Program-made: the position numbers and the translations under genes
Shown: positions 44,282 through 53,442 of the stretch, in pieces
Layout of the letters: each line of letters begins with the position of its first letter
How positions within the stretch are numbered: the first letter of the stretch is position 1
The notes under the pieces: model-generated
What the model was told of the DNA's origin: nothing
Seen by the model: the letters and a program-made list of their open reading frames with translations, nothing else
The model's database searches: none
Assembly (NCBI RefSeq): GCF_900188295.1
Contig: NZ_FZNM01000005.1
Location: 62,001-126,000, forward strand
DNA from: Paracoccus sediminis
Lineage (GTDB): Bacteria > Pseudomonadota > Alphaproteobacteria > Rhodobacterales > Rhodobacteraceae
Length of the DNA: 64,000 nucleotides
Direction: 5' to 3'

Positions 44282-46603
44282 TCAAGGCGGATCCGAACGG
44301 CTCAACGGAAATCCGGTTCCATCCCGCATCCGCCCCGTGACCTGCCGGACCTGGTCCGCCAAAGGCCCCTCGATCAACCGCGCGCCGCCCGAGGGATCGT
44401 CGCCCAGAAGCCCGTTGGGACACAGCCGGTCGTCGTCCCAGCCGGGATGGTTGGCCACAGGATACAGGCAGACGCCCTCGACACGGGCGCCCCGCGCGCG
44501 GGCGCGGGCCACCTGATCGCGGACATAGGCGAACCAGGACGCGCGCCTTGCGCCTTCGGTCCCGGTTTCGGCGATCATCAGGGGGCGGTCATACCGCGAC
44601 GCGACCTCGACCAGCAGGTCGGACAGGGGGCGATAGCGGGGATGGTCCATGTCGATGGGCGGGCCGCCGTGGATCCACTGGTTGTTCCAGTAGTAATTGA
44701 CCCCGACGATATCCAGCAGGGACGGATCGCCGCCCAGTTGCGGCCACATCCGGCCCGAGATCAGCTCGAACGCCTGGAACTGCGCGTCGTGATGGCCTCG
44801 CGCCTCCCACAGCGGCTTGCCGTTCTGCGGGTCGTGATGGATCGCCAACAACGGTTCGGCGTGAACGAAACGCGCGCGCGGATCGACGGCGCGCAATTCG
44901 CGCATCGCGGCGATCGACGCGCGGGCCAACTGGCATTTCAGCTCGTATCCGCGATGGGACGCGAAGGGGTTGAGATACCGCGCGTCCCCCCCGGCCCAGG
45001 ACAGGAAGCTGATCTCGTTGACCGGGCACCAGAAGGGCACCGCGTCGGTGATGTCCCGATGGTGCCGGGCCACGATGCGGGCGAAACCCGCGAAACGGTC
45101 CACGAAGGCGGGGGTCCAGATGTCCAGATCGTCCGGCCATCCGTAATGCAGCAGATCCCAGATGACCTGCGTGCCGGTGTCGGCCGCGGCCTGCATCATC
45201 GGCGTCAGGTTGGAAAGGTCGTACCGGCCCGGCGCGGTCTCGATCCGGTGCCACCGCGCGCCGTCGCGGCAGGCGCGGATGCCCAGATCCGCCAGTTGCC
45301 GGTAATCCTGCGCGGCATGGGTGTCGTGGCCGATGGCGGCGATCAGATCCAGGCGGCGCCCGTTGCGCAGGCGGTGGGTCGATGCCTCCCATCCGCCCAG
45401 CACGACGCTGGCAAAGGTCGAGGGCGGCGGCGCGGGCCGGCGTTCGGCCAGCACCCGGTCAATCAGCGCCCGCCATTGCGGCACCACGACCGGCGCGGAA
45501 TAGGTGGCCCGGACATGATCGCGCAGGGCGGCGCCCAGCCGTCGGCGCAGGGGCGCGTCGTCCAGCAGCCGCGTCATGGCCCCGGCCACGGCGGCCGGAT
45601 CCTCGTGCGGCACGAACAGGCCGCTGATGCCATCGGTGATCTGTTGCAGGGCGCCGTTGTCGGGGGTGGCGATGACGGGCAGGCCCGCCGCCCCGGCCTC
45701 GGCGATGACATGGGGCATCCCCTCGCCCCGCGACAGCCAGCAGAAGATGTCCATGGCGGCCAGCAGATCCGGCACGTCCGGGCGGTTGCCGGTAAAGATG
45801 ATGCGGTGGCCCAGGGGCGCGGCCATGCGGCGCAACTCGTCGGCATAGTCCGGCATGAAGGCATCCGGGCCGCCGACGATCACGAAGCGCGCCCTGGGAT
45901 GGGCCGGTGCAACGCGCAGCGCGGCGGCGATGACATCCTCGACCCGCTTCTTGCGGTCCAGGCGGCCGACCCAGCCGATCAGGATCTCATCCGCAGCGAT
46001 GCCCAGGGACGCACGGACCCCATCGCGCCGGTCGGGGCGGAATTCCTCCAGATCGACCATGGACGGGATTTCCACCGCATCCCCCGGCCGATCCGGCATC
46101 CCGCCCGCCGCCGCCGCCCGGATGCTGTCGCAGACCCCGACATAGCGGGCCGTCAGATGCTTTGGTCCCGCCAGGGCCTCGGACACCAGCCCGCCATGTT
46201 CGATCAAGGGCGGGCGCAGGGCCATCCCTTCCAGGGCAGGATAGATGTCGGCGACGTTCTGGCAGGACACGACCACATCGGCGCCCGAGAGCGCGCGGCG
46301 CAGGTAATCGACCGTCTCCTCGAACCCCAGGGCATAGGGGGCGGTGTCCACCTGCACGCCCAGCTCGGCCAGTTGCCGGTGGGTCTGGTCGGGCATCCCG
46401 TCCTTGCGGAAACAGGGGATGACGGTGATGCGATACCGGTCGCGCGGCAGGGTGCGGGCCAGCAGGCGGATTTCGGTCTCCTCGCCGCCCACGACCAGCC
46501 AGGCCATGACGAAGGTAATGCGGATCAGGCGGTGGCCGTCATGGGGCGCGGGAAAGGTTTCGGGGGGCACGAAGCCCCAGACCTGCCGGTCGTCCATGCT
46601 CAT
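44282..46603 (-). CDS. GT4 glycosyltransferase fused to a GH-A clan glycosidase-like domain
   Basis: This 773-residue protein has two unrelated domains in one frame. Residues about 1-390 are a GT-B fold GT4 glycosyltransferase (IRITFVMAWLVVGGEETEIRLLARTL, GWVGRLDRKKRVEDVI, CWLSRGEGMPHVIAEAGAAGLPVIATPDNG). Residues about 393-773 resemble family-1-like beta-glycosidases: YDLSNLTPMMQAAADTGTQVIWDLLHYGWPDDLDIW, WCPVNEISFLSWAG with acid/base Glu530 and LMIAETGTEG with candidate nucleophile Glu679. Both catalytic glutamates are retained. No signal peptide, so it acts in the cytoplasm. The ATG overlaps the preceding dehydrogenase stop by 4 bases. Function may be trimming or building of a glycan, not known. 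Confidence 0.85.
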   Translation of the reverse strand: MSMDDRQVWGFVPPETFPAPHDGHRLIRITFVMAWLVVGGEETEIRLLARTLPRDRYRITVIPCFRKDGMPDQTHRQLAELGVQVDTAPYALGFEETVDYLRRALSGADVVVSCQNVADIYPALEGMALRPPLIEHGGLVSEALAGPKHLTARYVGVCDSIRAAAAGGMPDRPGDAVEIPSMVDLEEFRPDRRDGVRASLGIAADEILIGWVGRLDRKKRVEDVIAAALRVAPAHPRARFVIVGGPDAFMPDYADELRRMAAPLGHRIIFTGNRPDVPDLLAAMDIFCWLSRGEGMPHVIAEAGAAGLPVIATPDNGALQQITDGISGLFVPHEDPAAVAGAMTRLLDDAPLRRRLGAALRDHVRATYSAPVVVPQWRALIDRVLAERRPAPPPSTFASVVLGGWEASTHRLRNGRRLDLIAAIGHDTHAAQDYRQLADLGIRACRDGARWHRIETAPGRYDLSNLTPMMQAAADTGTQVIWDLLHYGWPDDLDIWTPAFVDRFAGFARIVARHHRDITDAVPFWCPVNEISFLSWAGGDARYLNPFASHRGYELKCQLARASIAAMRELRAVDPRARFVHAEPLLAIHHDPQNGKPLWEARGHHDAQFQAFELISGRMWPQLGGDPSLLDIVGVNYYWNNQWIHGGPPIDMDHPRYRPLSDLLVEVASRYDRPLMIAETGTEGARRASWFAYVRDQVARARARGARVEGVCLYPVANHPGWDDDRLCPNGLLGDDPSGGARLIEGPLADQVRQVTGRMRDGTGFPLSRSDPP

Positions 46604-47697
46604 GCCTCGAACACGATTTGCAGGAAATCGGGGCGTTCGGCCAGCAGGCGGCGCAGGAAATCGGGCGCGTCGCCATAGGGCACGACATGGGTAATCATGT
46701 GCTGCCGGATCAGGTGGCCTTCCGTCTGCAACAGCCGCAGCGTTTCCCCCGCCAGCCGCCGCTGGTCCCAGGCATGGGCCACCGGGCGCGGCATCCGGTT
46801 GATCTGCGCGCAGCGGATCGCCAACCCGTTGTGGTGGAACTCCTCGCCCAGCCGGGCGCCGTCCATGCCGCCCTGATAAAAGGCCAGGTCGATCACCGTG
46901 CCCTGCGGGCGCAGCGCCTGAAGGCAGCGGTGCAGGCTGTCGGACCGCGCGCGGGTCTGGAACACGTATTCCGCCCCGCGCCCGCCGACCTTGTGGTGCC
47001 AGGCCGATTTGGCGTATCGCACGGCCTCGTCCTCGGCCATGGCGGCAAAGCCCATCCTGCGCGCGATGTCCTGGCGGAAGGGCGACGGGTCCACCACGAC
47101 GATTTCCGAGGCCCCGCCCTGGCGCGCGAACAGCGCGCAGAACAGCCCCACCGTGCCGCCGCCCCAGACCAGGACGGGGCGACCTTCGACCCCCGCGCCC
47201 AGATACGGGACCGATGCGCCGAACTGGTCGGCATCGGCATGCAGGATGCCGTTGGCGGCGATCGGCCCCATCTGCGCCACGAAGATGCCCAGGATCGGAT
47301 CCAGGCCGTCGGGCAACGCCAGCAGCAGGTCATGGGCGGGGTTCGCGGTGTGCCCGGTCTTGTGGCCAAAGGTCGTGGCCACGACATCGCCGCTGGCAAA
47401 GCCCGGCGCGCGGGCGTCGATGACGCGCGCTACCTCCATATAGCCCAGGAAATTCACCGGGAAATGCGCGGACGGCTCTCCGGGAACGAACAGGCCCTGC
47501 CCGTCGTCCCAGCGGCTGTGCAGATAGGGATTGCTGCCTTTCAGGAAGGTCAGCTCGGTCCCCGCCGACAGGCCCGTGTACATCAGGTCCAGCCGCACCT
47601 GCCCGTCGCCCGCCGGGCCTTCGTCATAGCCGAAGAAATACGGCTCGTGCGGGCGTTCGATCCCCAGGGACCGGATGTGGCGATGCTCATGCGGCAT
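46600..47697 (-). CDS. zinc-type alcohol dehydrogenase-like (MDR) oxidoreductase
   Basis: This 365-residue MDR-superfamily protein has a GroES-like N-terminal part (DLMYTGLSAGTELTFLKGSNPY, VNFLGYMEVARVIDARAPGFASGDVVAT) and a Rossmann part (VLVWGGGTVGLFCALFARQGGASEIVVVDPS). The usual catalytic zinc Cys and structural zinc Cys are not evident, so it is a zinc-free or atypical member. Related proteins occur beside Gfo/Idh/MocA genes in polysaccharide clusters as a bipartite oxidoreductase, and that is the situation here. The start at ATG 47697 is preferred over GTG 47724 and overlaps the upstream stop by 11 bases. Confidence 0.82.
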   Translation of the reverse strand: MPHEHRHIRSLGIERPHEPYFFGYDEGPAGDGQVRLDLMYTGLSAGTELTFLKGSNPYLHSRWDDGQGLFVPGEPSAHFPVNFLGYMEVARVIDARAPGFASGDVVATTFGHKTGHTANPAHDLLLALPDGLDPILGIFVAQMGPIAANGILHADADQFGASVPYLGAGVEGRPVLVWGGGTVGLFCALFARQGGASEIVVVDPSPFRQDIARRMGFAAMAEDEAVRYAKSAWHHKVGGRGAEYVFQTRARSDSLHRCLQALRPQGTVIDLAFYQGGMDGARLGEEFHHNGLAIRCAQINRMPRPVAHAWDQRRLAGETLRLLQTEGHLIRQHMITHVVPYGDAPDFLRRLLAERPDFLQIVFEA

Positions 47698-49777
47698 GGT
47701 CGGAGCCTTGCGCAGCGGATGCACGAAAGATGGGCTGCGGGTCAGCCCGCAGCCCCTCCATCGTCACAAGGGCGCCGTCGCGGGCGGACTGCGCGACCGC
47801 CAGGGCCACGCGGTGGGTCATCAGCGCCTCGGCGTAGGGACAGCGGATGCGGTTTTCGCGGCCCTGGACGGCCTCGATGAAATCCCGGTCCTCGCGCCAG
47901 ACGGGATCGCCCTGCGCATGGCGGACGGGACGCCCCCGGCCCACATCGATCATCAGGTCGTGGTCGGTGATCTCCAACGCCATGCCGTCGGCAAAGACGT
48001 GCAGGCCGACGCGGTGGTTCCACCGCAAAAGACAGGTGGCCGACAGGTTGGCGATGGCGCCGCTGGCGAAGCGCAGCGTGGCCGCCGTCGCGGTGGGCAC
48101 GGTCAGGCCCTGGAAATCGGCGCGGTCGCGGCGGGCGGCCATACCGAACACCTCGGTCACGTCGCCGGCCAGGAACCGGGCCGCGTCGATCACATGGGTC
48201 GCCTGTTCGACCACCTGCCCGCCGCTGCGGTCGTGGTCCCACCACCATTGCGGGGGCGGCGTCTGGTCCAGCCAGAATCCCTGGATCAGATGCGCGGGGT
48301 TCTGCGCCAGATGCGCCCGCGCCTCGTCCATCGTGTCCAGATAGCGCCAGTGGTATCCCACCGCCGTCACCAGTCCCGCCGCCGCCACCTCGGCCGCGAT
48401 CTCCTCGGCCAGGGCGAGGTTCAGCGAGACGGGCTTTTCGACAAAGAGCGGCAGCCCGCGCGCGATGCAGGCGCGTTCCGGCGCGCCATGGGCAAAGGGC
48501 GGCACGCAGATATAGACGGCGTCCAGATCCTCGGCCGCCAGCATGGATTCGTGATCGGCATAGGCCACCGCGCCGTTCGCCTCGGCCGCTTGGCGCGCGC
48601 GGTCCCCGTCAGGGTCGCAGACGGCGGCGATCTGCACGTCCTCCATCGTGCGCAGCACGCCGAAATGGCGGTGCGCGATGCCGCCCGCGCCGATGAAGCC
48701 TAGCCGTGTCTTGGTCATTCCGTCCTCGCTTCGCTGCCGCATCACATCGCGGTAGATCGTTTGAACTTGGTCCGCCATGCGGGCGGCGGTAAAGCGTTCG
48801 GCCCAGCGGCGGCGGCCGTCGCGGGCCACGGCGGCGCGGCGCACGGGATCGGCCAAGGCCTCGGCAAGCGCATCGGCCAGGGCGCGCGACCGTCGCGGCG
48901 GGACCAGCCAGGGATGATCGGACCCCAGGGCCTCGGCCGTGCCGGTCACGTCCGTCGCGACGACCGGCAGGCCGATGGCCATGGCCTCGAGCACGACCAG
49001 CGGCAGCCCCTCGAACCCCGAGGGCAGAACCAGCAGGTCCGCGGCGGCCATCCGCGCGGGGACATCGTCGCGCCGGCCCAGGAAACGCACGGCATCCGAC
49101 AATCCCAGCCGCGCCGCCCAGCTTCGCAGGCGGTCCATGCCCGGCCCCTGCCCGACCAGATCCAGCCGCGCGCGCATCCCCCGGCGGTGCAGGCGCGCCA
49201 GGGCCGTCAGCAGCGTCCGATGCAGCTTTTGCGGGGTGAAACGGCCGACGCACAGCAGGGTCAGCCCGTCCCCGCCCCGATGATCCACCCCCGGACGGGC
49301 CGTGCCGTTCGGGACGGCATGAACCGGCAGGCCGCGTCCGATGGACCTCATCGCGTCGCGCCATCCCTGTGCCGCCGCGTCTGACACGGCGATCAGACGG
49401 TCCACGCCGTCGCTGGCGTCGGCATAGGCCTCGATCTGGCGGGAACAGGTCAAAAGCCAGGGCAGATGTTCAGTGCGGATCACCGCCATGCCCGCCCGCG
49501 CCGCAGCGGCCGCGATGGCATGGCCTTCCCAGCCGATCCCCGCGTGAAGATGGACGATCCGCGCCCGGCTGGCCGCGATCAGGGCCGGGGCGTCGCCGGG
49601 ATCGAAGGTCCGGGCCGCGATCCCCGACGCCGCGGCCCGTGCGGCCAGGGCCTGTCCCGCGGCGTGATCGGGAAATGCCAGCGTCGCCATGCCGGGCGGC
49701 AGACCTGCCGCCAGCGTCAGCATGTGTTCGCCGACGCCCGATGGGTCGGGACTGTCTGTCACCAGCAGGGCGCGCAT
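47687..49777 (-). CDS. GT4 glycosyltransferase fused to Gfo/Idh/MocA oxidoreductase
   Basis: This 696-residue frame joins two complete enzymes with no stop between. Residues 1-353 are a GT-B GT4 transferase (LLVTDSPDPSGVGEHMLTLAAGLP, LLCVGRFTPQKLHRTLLTALARL, VLPSGFEGLPLVVLEAMAIGLPVVATDVTG). Residues 354-696 start MTKTRLGFIGAGGIAHRHFGVL and contain the lysine motif VEKPVSLN and GGQVVEQATHVIDAARFL, a full Gfo/Idh/MocA protein. An internal ATG at 48718 has GAGG 5 bases upstream, so the second domain could also be made separately. Start ATG 49777 lies 10 bases after the preceding gene; its own ribosome site is weak. Confidence 0.82.
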   Translation of the reverse strand: MRALLVTDSPDPSGVGEHMLTLAAGLPPGMATLAFPDHAAGQALAARAAASGIAARTFDPGDAPALIAASRARIVHLHAGIGWEGHAIAAAAARAGMAVIRTEHLPWLLTCSRQIEAYADASDGVDRLIAVSDAAAQGWRDAMRSIGRGLPVHAVPNGTARPGVDHRGGDGLTLLCVGRFTPQKLHRTLLTALARLHRRGMRARLDLVGQGPGMDRLRSWAARLGLSDAVRFLGRRDDVPARMAAADLLVLPSGFEGLPLVVLEAMAIGLPVVATDVTGTAEALGSDHPWLVPPRRSRALADALAEALADPVRRAAVARDGRRRWAERFTAARMADQVQTIYRDVMRQRSEDGMTKTRLGFIGAGGIAHRHFGVLRTMEDVQIAAVCDPDGDRARQAAEANGAVAYADHESMLAAEDLDAVYICVPPFAHGAPERACIARGLPLFVEKPVSLNLALAEEIAAEVAAAGLVTAVGYHWRYLDTMDEARAHLAQNPAHLIQGFWLDQTPPPQWWWDHDRSGGQVVEQATHVIDAARFLAGDVTEVFGMAARRDRADFQGLTVPTATAATLRFASGAIANLSATCLLRWNHRVGLHVFADGMALEITDHDLMIDVGRGRPVRHAQGDPVWREDRDFIEAVQGRENRIRCPYAEALMTHRVALAVAQSARDGALVTMEGLRADPQPIFRASAAQGSDHAA

Positions 49778-49787
49778 CACGATGCCG

Positions 49788-52124
49788 TCACGCCAGGGGC
49801 GCCATCGCGCCCGGCGCGGCCAGCCGTTGGTCCAGCCGCCCATGGAGGGCAAGCGCCTGCGCCACCACCCGATCCATGCTGCACCAGCGATAGCCGGCCA
49901 GACGCCCCGCGAAGATCACGTCCGGTTCGGCTGCCGCAAGCGCGTCATAGCGGCGGAACAGCGCCAGATTTTCGGGCGTCGGGACAGGATAGAACGGATC
50001 GCCGTCGTCTGCCGGGTATTCATGGGTGATCGTGGTCCGCGCGTGGATCTGTCCGGTCAGATGCTTGTGTTCGACGATCCGCGACCAGGGCACGTCCTCG
50101 GCCGGGAACGCGACGACCCCGGCCTGCTGGAACTGCGGCCGGTCCAGGGTTTCATGCCGGAACCGCAGGCTGCGATAGGGCAGCGCGCCGAAGCGGTGCC
50201 CGAAATAGGCGTCGATGGGACCGGTATAGACCGTCAGGCGGCCCGTGTCCGCTGCGCCGAGGTCATGGAAATCGGTGCCAAGCGCCACCTCGATGCCGGG
50301 ATGATCCAGCATCCGTTCGAACATCCGGGTATAGCCGTCGCGCGGCATCGCCTGATGCCGGTCGGTGAAACGGCGGTCGTCGGCATCCGTCCGGGCCGTC
50401 ACGCCCGACGCGGCAGACGGGTCCAGCAGCGACGGATCCAGGCCCCACCGCTTGCGCGAACTGCCCTGAAGGAACCGTTCGTACAGATCGGTCCCGACCG
50501 CCTTCACCATGGCGTCGCGCGCGGTGCGGATTTCCGGGACGGGCGGCGCGATGCGGGCCAGAAAGGTCCGGGCCTCGGCTTCGGTGCGCATGTCAAGGCC
50601 GTGGACGGCGTTCAGCGTCGTGCGGTTGATCGGCATTGGCACCGTCATGTCCCCCACGCGGGCCATCACCCGGTGTTCATAAGGGCGCCATTCGGTGAAC
50701 CGGCCCAGCCAGGCGAACACCTCGTCGCTGTCGGTGTGGAAAACATGCGGGCCATAGCGATGGACCCGGATCCCCGCCTCGTCCGGGCTGTCAAAGGCGT
50801 TGCCGGCGATGTGGTCGCGTCGGTCCACCAGCAACACGCGTTTGCCCGATTCCTCGGCGAACTGGCGCGCCAGCACTGACCCGGCAAAGCCCGCGCCGCA
50901 GATCGTCACGTCGTGCTTTCGGGCGCCGCGCAGGGTCGGCGGGGCGGGCACGTTGACGGCCGGTCCGATGGCCAGCCGCGTGCCGGACACCCGGTTCAGG
51001 CAGGCCCGCATCCGCTGGAAGGTGTTGTCCCAGCTGAGATCGGACAGCAGCCGGTCCGCCGCGTCGCGCCACGCCGCGGGCTGCCTGCTGCGGGCCAGGG
51101 CGGATTCGCAGGCGCGCACGAAGGCCGGGGCGTCGTTGGCGATGTGGACCGCCGACAGTCCGCCGTAATGGCGCACCACATCGCGCACCGGGGTGGATAC
51201 AACCTGCACCCCGCCCGCCAGATATTCCGGCGTCTTGGTGGGGGATATGAAGCGCGTCGCGTCGTTCATCGCGAACGGCATCAGCGCCACGTCCCATCCC
51301 GCCAGATAGTCCGGCAACCGGTCATAGGTCCGCTGCCCCAGCCAGTGGATGTTGGGCGCGCGGGGCAGATCGTCCGGGCTGATCTTGGCAAGCGGGCCGA
51401 TCATCACCACCGACCAGTCGGGATGGGCCTTGGCCACTGCCGCGATCAGGCCAAGGTCCAGCCGTTCGTCGATGACCCCGTAATAGCCCATCCGGGGCCT
51501 GGGCAGCACGGCCTGGTCCGCGGGTTCGGCCACGGTGCCGCGCGCGCGGGCGAAATGGGTCGTATCGACCGATGACGGAAAGGGGTGGATGTTGCGGTGC
51601 CGCCCGGCCTTGGCCTCGAAGATCGAATGGCCACCGGTAAAGACGACATCCGCCGCCGCCATCAGCGCGGCCTCGTTCGCGGCCAGGCCGGGCGGGGCAA
51701 AGCGAAAGGCCGACAGTTCGTCCATGCAGTCATAGACCACGGCCGCCGCATCGACATGAGCCGCGATGGGCCACATCATCGGCGTATAGAACCACAGGAC
51801 CGGGCGATGAATGCCGGTCAGGCCCATCATCTGATCCAGAAGATCCGACAGGGCGCGGGCCTGATCCTCGGGCGGCCACCCGGCGGGAACGCGGGGACGG
51901 ATGGACTGGACGGTCGTGCCGTCGAAGGCGTGGAATTCCAGATAGGGCAGGTGGTGATCGGTGGGGATCGCCTCCTCCCAGAAGAACAGGCGGTAATGAT
52001 CGGCAAAGCGCGACATCAGGTGCTGCGGGCGCTGCAACACGAAATCCCAGCGGAGATGCGAAAAGCAGATCAGAGCGGGGCGGGCCGGGGGAACAAGGGG
52101 GATCAACGGGTTGGCATTGGTCAT
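49788..52124 (-). CDS. glycosyltransferase fused to UDP-galactopyranose mutase
   Basis: This 778-residue protein has a TuaH-like glycosyltransferase N-terminal half (ICFSHLRWDFVLQRPQHLMSRFADHYRLFFWEE, YGVIDERLDLGLIAAVAKAHPDWSVVMIGP, FISPTKTPEYLAGGVQVVSTPVRDV) and, from residue about 401, a complete UDP-galactopyranose mutase: FAD motif DVTICGAGFAGSVLARQFAEESGKRVLLVDRRDHIAGNAFD, RYGPHVFHTDSDEVFAWLGRFTEW and MPINRTTLNAVHG. The mutase interconverts UDP-Galp and UDP-Galf. Fusion to a transferase suggests galactofuranose is made and transferred in one polypeptide. Start at 52124 overlaps the previous gene by 4 bases. Confidence 0.86.
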   Translation of the reverse strand: MTNANPLIPLVPPARPALICFSHLRWDFVLQRPQHLMSRFADHYRLFFWEEAIPTDHHLPYLEFHAFDGTTVQSIRPRVPAGWPPEDQARALSDLLDQMMGLTGIHRPVLWFYTPMMWPIAAHVDAAAVVYDCMDELSAFRFAPPGLAANEAALMAAADVVFTGGHSIFEAKAGRHRNIHPFPSSVDTTHFARARGTVAEPADQAVLPRPRMGYYGVIDERLDLGLIAAVAKAHPDWSVVMIGPLAKISPDDLPRAPNIHWLGQRTYDRLPDYLAGWDVALMPFAMNDATRFISPTKTPEYLAGGVQVVSTPVRDVVRHYGGLSAVHIANDAPAFVRACESALARSRQPAAWRDAADRLLSDLSWDNTFQRMRACLNRVSGTRLAIGPAVNVPAPPTLRGARKHDVTICGAGFAGSVLARQFAEESGKRVLLVDRRDHIAGNAFDSPDEAGIRVHRYGPHVFHTDSDEVFAWLGRFTEWRPYEHRVMARVGDMTVPMPINRTTLNAVHGLDMRTEAEARTFLARIAPPVPEIRTARDAMVKAVGTDLYERFLQGSSRKRWGLDPSLLDPSAASGVTARTDADDRRFTDRHQAMPRDGYTRMFERMLDHPGIEVALGTDFHDLGAADTGRLTVYTGPIDAYFGHRFGALPYRSLRFRHETLDRPQFQQAGVVAFPAEDVPWSRIVEHKHLTGQIHARTTITHEYPADDGDPFYPVPTPENLALFRRYDALAAAEPDVIFAGRLAGYRWCSMDRVVAQALALHGRLDQRLAAPGAMAPLA

Positions 52125-53281
52125 GGCACCATCCTTGCCGTGCGGATCTGGGTCAGCGTGTCGGCCAGCCGGGCCATGCTGGGCCGCCATCCCCAGCGGG
52201 ACAGGGCCACGTCGCGCGGGTCATAGCGCGCATGATCGCGCAGCAGCCTGTCCAGGGCCTCGGCGAAATCGGCGCCCTCATGGGCCGCGATCCCGGTTTC
52301 CGGCGTGATGAATTGCAGCCCGCAGGACAGACGGGCATTGGCCAGGACCGGCAGGCCCGCCAACTGGTATTCGGTCAGGATCGCGGGCGCGCCATCGTCC
52401 TCGCCGCAGACCACGCCCACGCGGGCGCGGTTGATCTGACGGTTCACCTCGTCATGGCTGATCGCCGGGGGGCCGACGATGTCCAGATCCAGCCCCTCGC
52501 GCGCGGCACGGTCGCGGAATTCATCGGTCTGGTGGCCATAGCCCACGACCAGCAGCCCCCGCGTGCCGGGACGCCGCGCCATGGCGTCGAACAGGATGTC
52601 GTGGCGCTTGTAGGGCTGGGCGCAGGCCACATAGACCACATCGCGGTCCTTGTCGGCGCCGGTCGGAAAGAAGGTCTGGCCAGACGCGAAGGCCGGGCCG
52701 ATGGGCAGCACCAAGGTCCGCGCACCCGGAATCCGCGCCTCGATTTCCCGCGACTGCCAGTCGGCGCCGGTCAGAAACAGGTCGAAACGCGCGGCCAGAC
52801 CGTCGGGGATGCGCAACGCCGGGGCGTCGATCGAATTGTAGATCTTCAGCGACGCGGCGCAGGCGTCCAGCAGCGCGGCGTCCACCCCCAGCCCCCACAC
52901 GCACAGGATGTCGGGCGGACCGACCGCGCGGATGAAGTCCACCGCCTCGGCCGAGCCATAGGGGGCAGGTCCATCGGCGCGAAAAACGCGCCGGGTCAGC
53001 ACGGGGTTCAACGGATCGGGGGTGCCCAGGGGCCGGCGGGCGTCGCGGTCGGATTCCCCGTCGCGTCCCGCAAAGGTCCAGATCTCGGCATGATCGACCA
53101 CCCCGCCGGCCACCGCCGCCAAGGGCAGGCGTTCCAGATAGCCGCCCGTCACCGCAACCGACCGGGAACGGTCCGGCCGGGCAAAGGCAGGCTGCCAGCC
53201 ATCGTCCTTGACCGGATTTTGTGGAACGCTGGGCGGAACTTGCGAGCAAAAGTCGGAAATCGCAACGATCCAGCCGGGCAT
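52121..53281 (-). CDS. TuaH-like glycosyltransferase, first gene of the glycan operon
   Basis: This protein of 386 residues (from ATG 53281) is a GT-B fold glycosyltransferase. The C-terminal half has DRDVVYVACAQPYKRHDILFDAMARRPGTRGLLVVGYG and the E-x7-E donor-binding motif in VVCGEDDGAPAILTEYQLAGLPVLANARLSCGLQFI. The N-terminal part contains YNSIDAPALRIPDGLAARFDLFLTGADWQ, similar to the TuaH/biofilm GTs that act with the Glf-fused neighbour. An ATG at 53422 is possible but the added residues lie in the divergent promoter region and look non-coding. Operon direction is minus; six genes down to ku copy 2 follow. Confidence 0.8.
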   Translation of the reverse strand: MPGWIVAISDFCSQVPPSVPQNPVKDDGWQPAFARPDRSRSVAVTGGYLERLPLAAVAGGVVDHAEIWTFAGRDGESDRDARRPLGTPDPLNPVLTRRVFRADGPAPYGSAEAVDFIRAVGPPDILCVWGLGVDAALLDACAASLKIYNSIDAPALRIPDGLAARFDLFLTGADWQSREIEARIPGARTLVLPIGPAFASGQTFFPTGADKDRDVVYVACAQPYKRHDILFDAMARRPGTRGLLVVGYGHQTDEFRDRAAREGLDLDIVGPPAISHDEVNRQINRARVGVVCGEDDGAPAILTEYQLAGLPVLANARLSCGLQFITPETGIAAHEGADFAEALDRLLRDHARYDPRDVALSRWGWRPSMARLADTLTQIRTARMVP

Positions 53282-53442
53282 GGTTCCATCCGCCATTGAA
53301 GCGACAGTCAACGGGGCGTGTTCACGAAAGGTTGCGTTGATCTTTATTAACGTGACAATCCCGTCCGGCGGTGGCGCGAAATTGGGCGTCGACGGCGCCG
53401 CGGTTTCCGGCGACAGTCCCATTCAGCCATACGGAGGACGGG

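Noticed and set aside
43721-46678. 985-codon plus-strand frame opposite ku and the GT-glycosidase gene
   Set aside because: No recognisable domain; the minus strand carries clear Ku, GT4 and glycosidase motifs.
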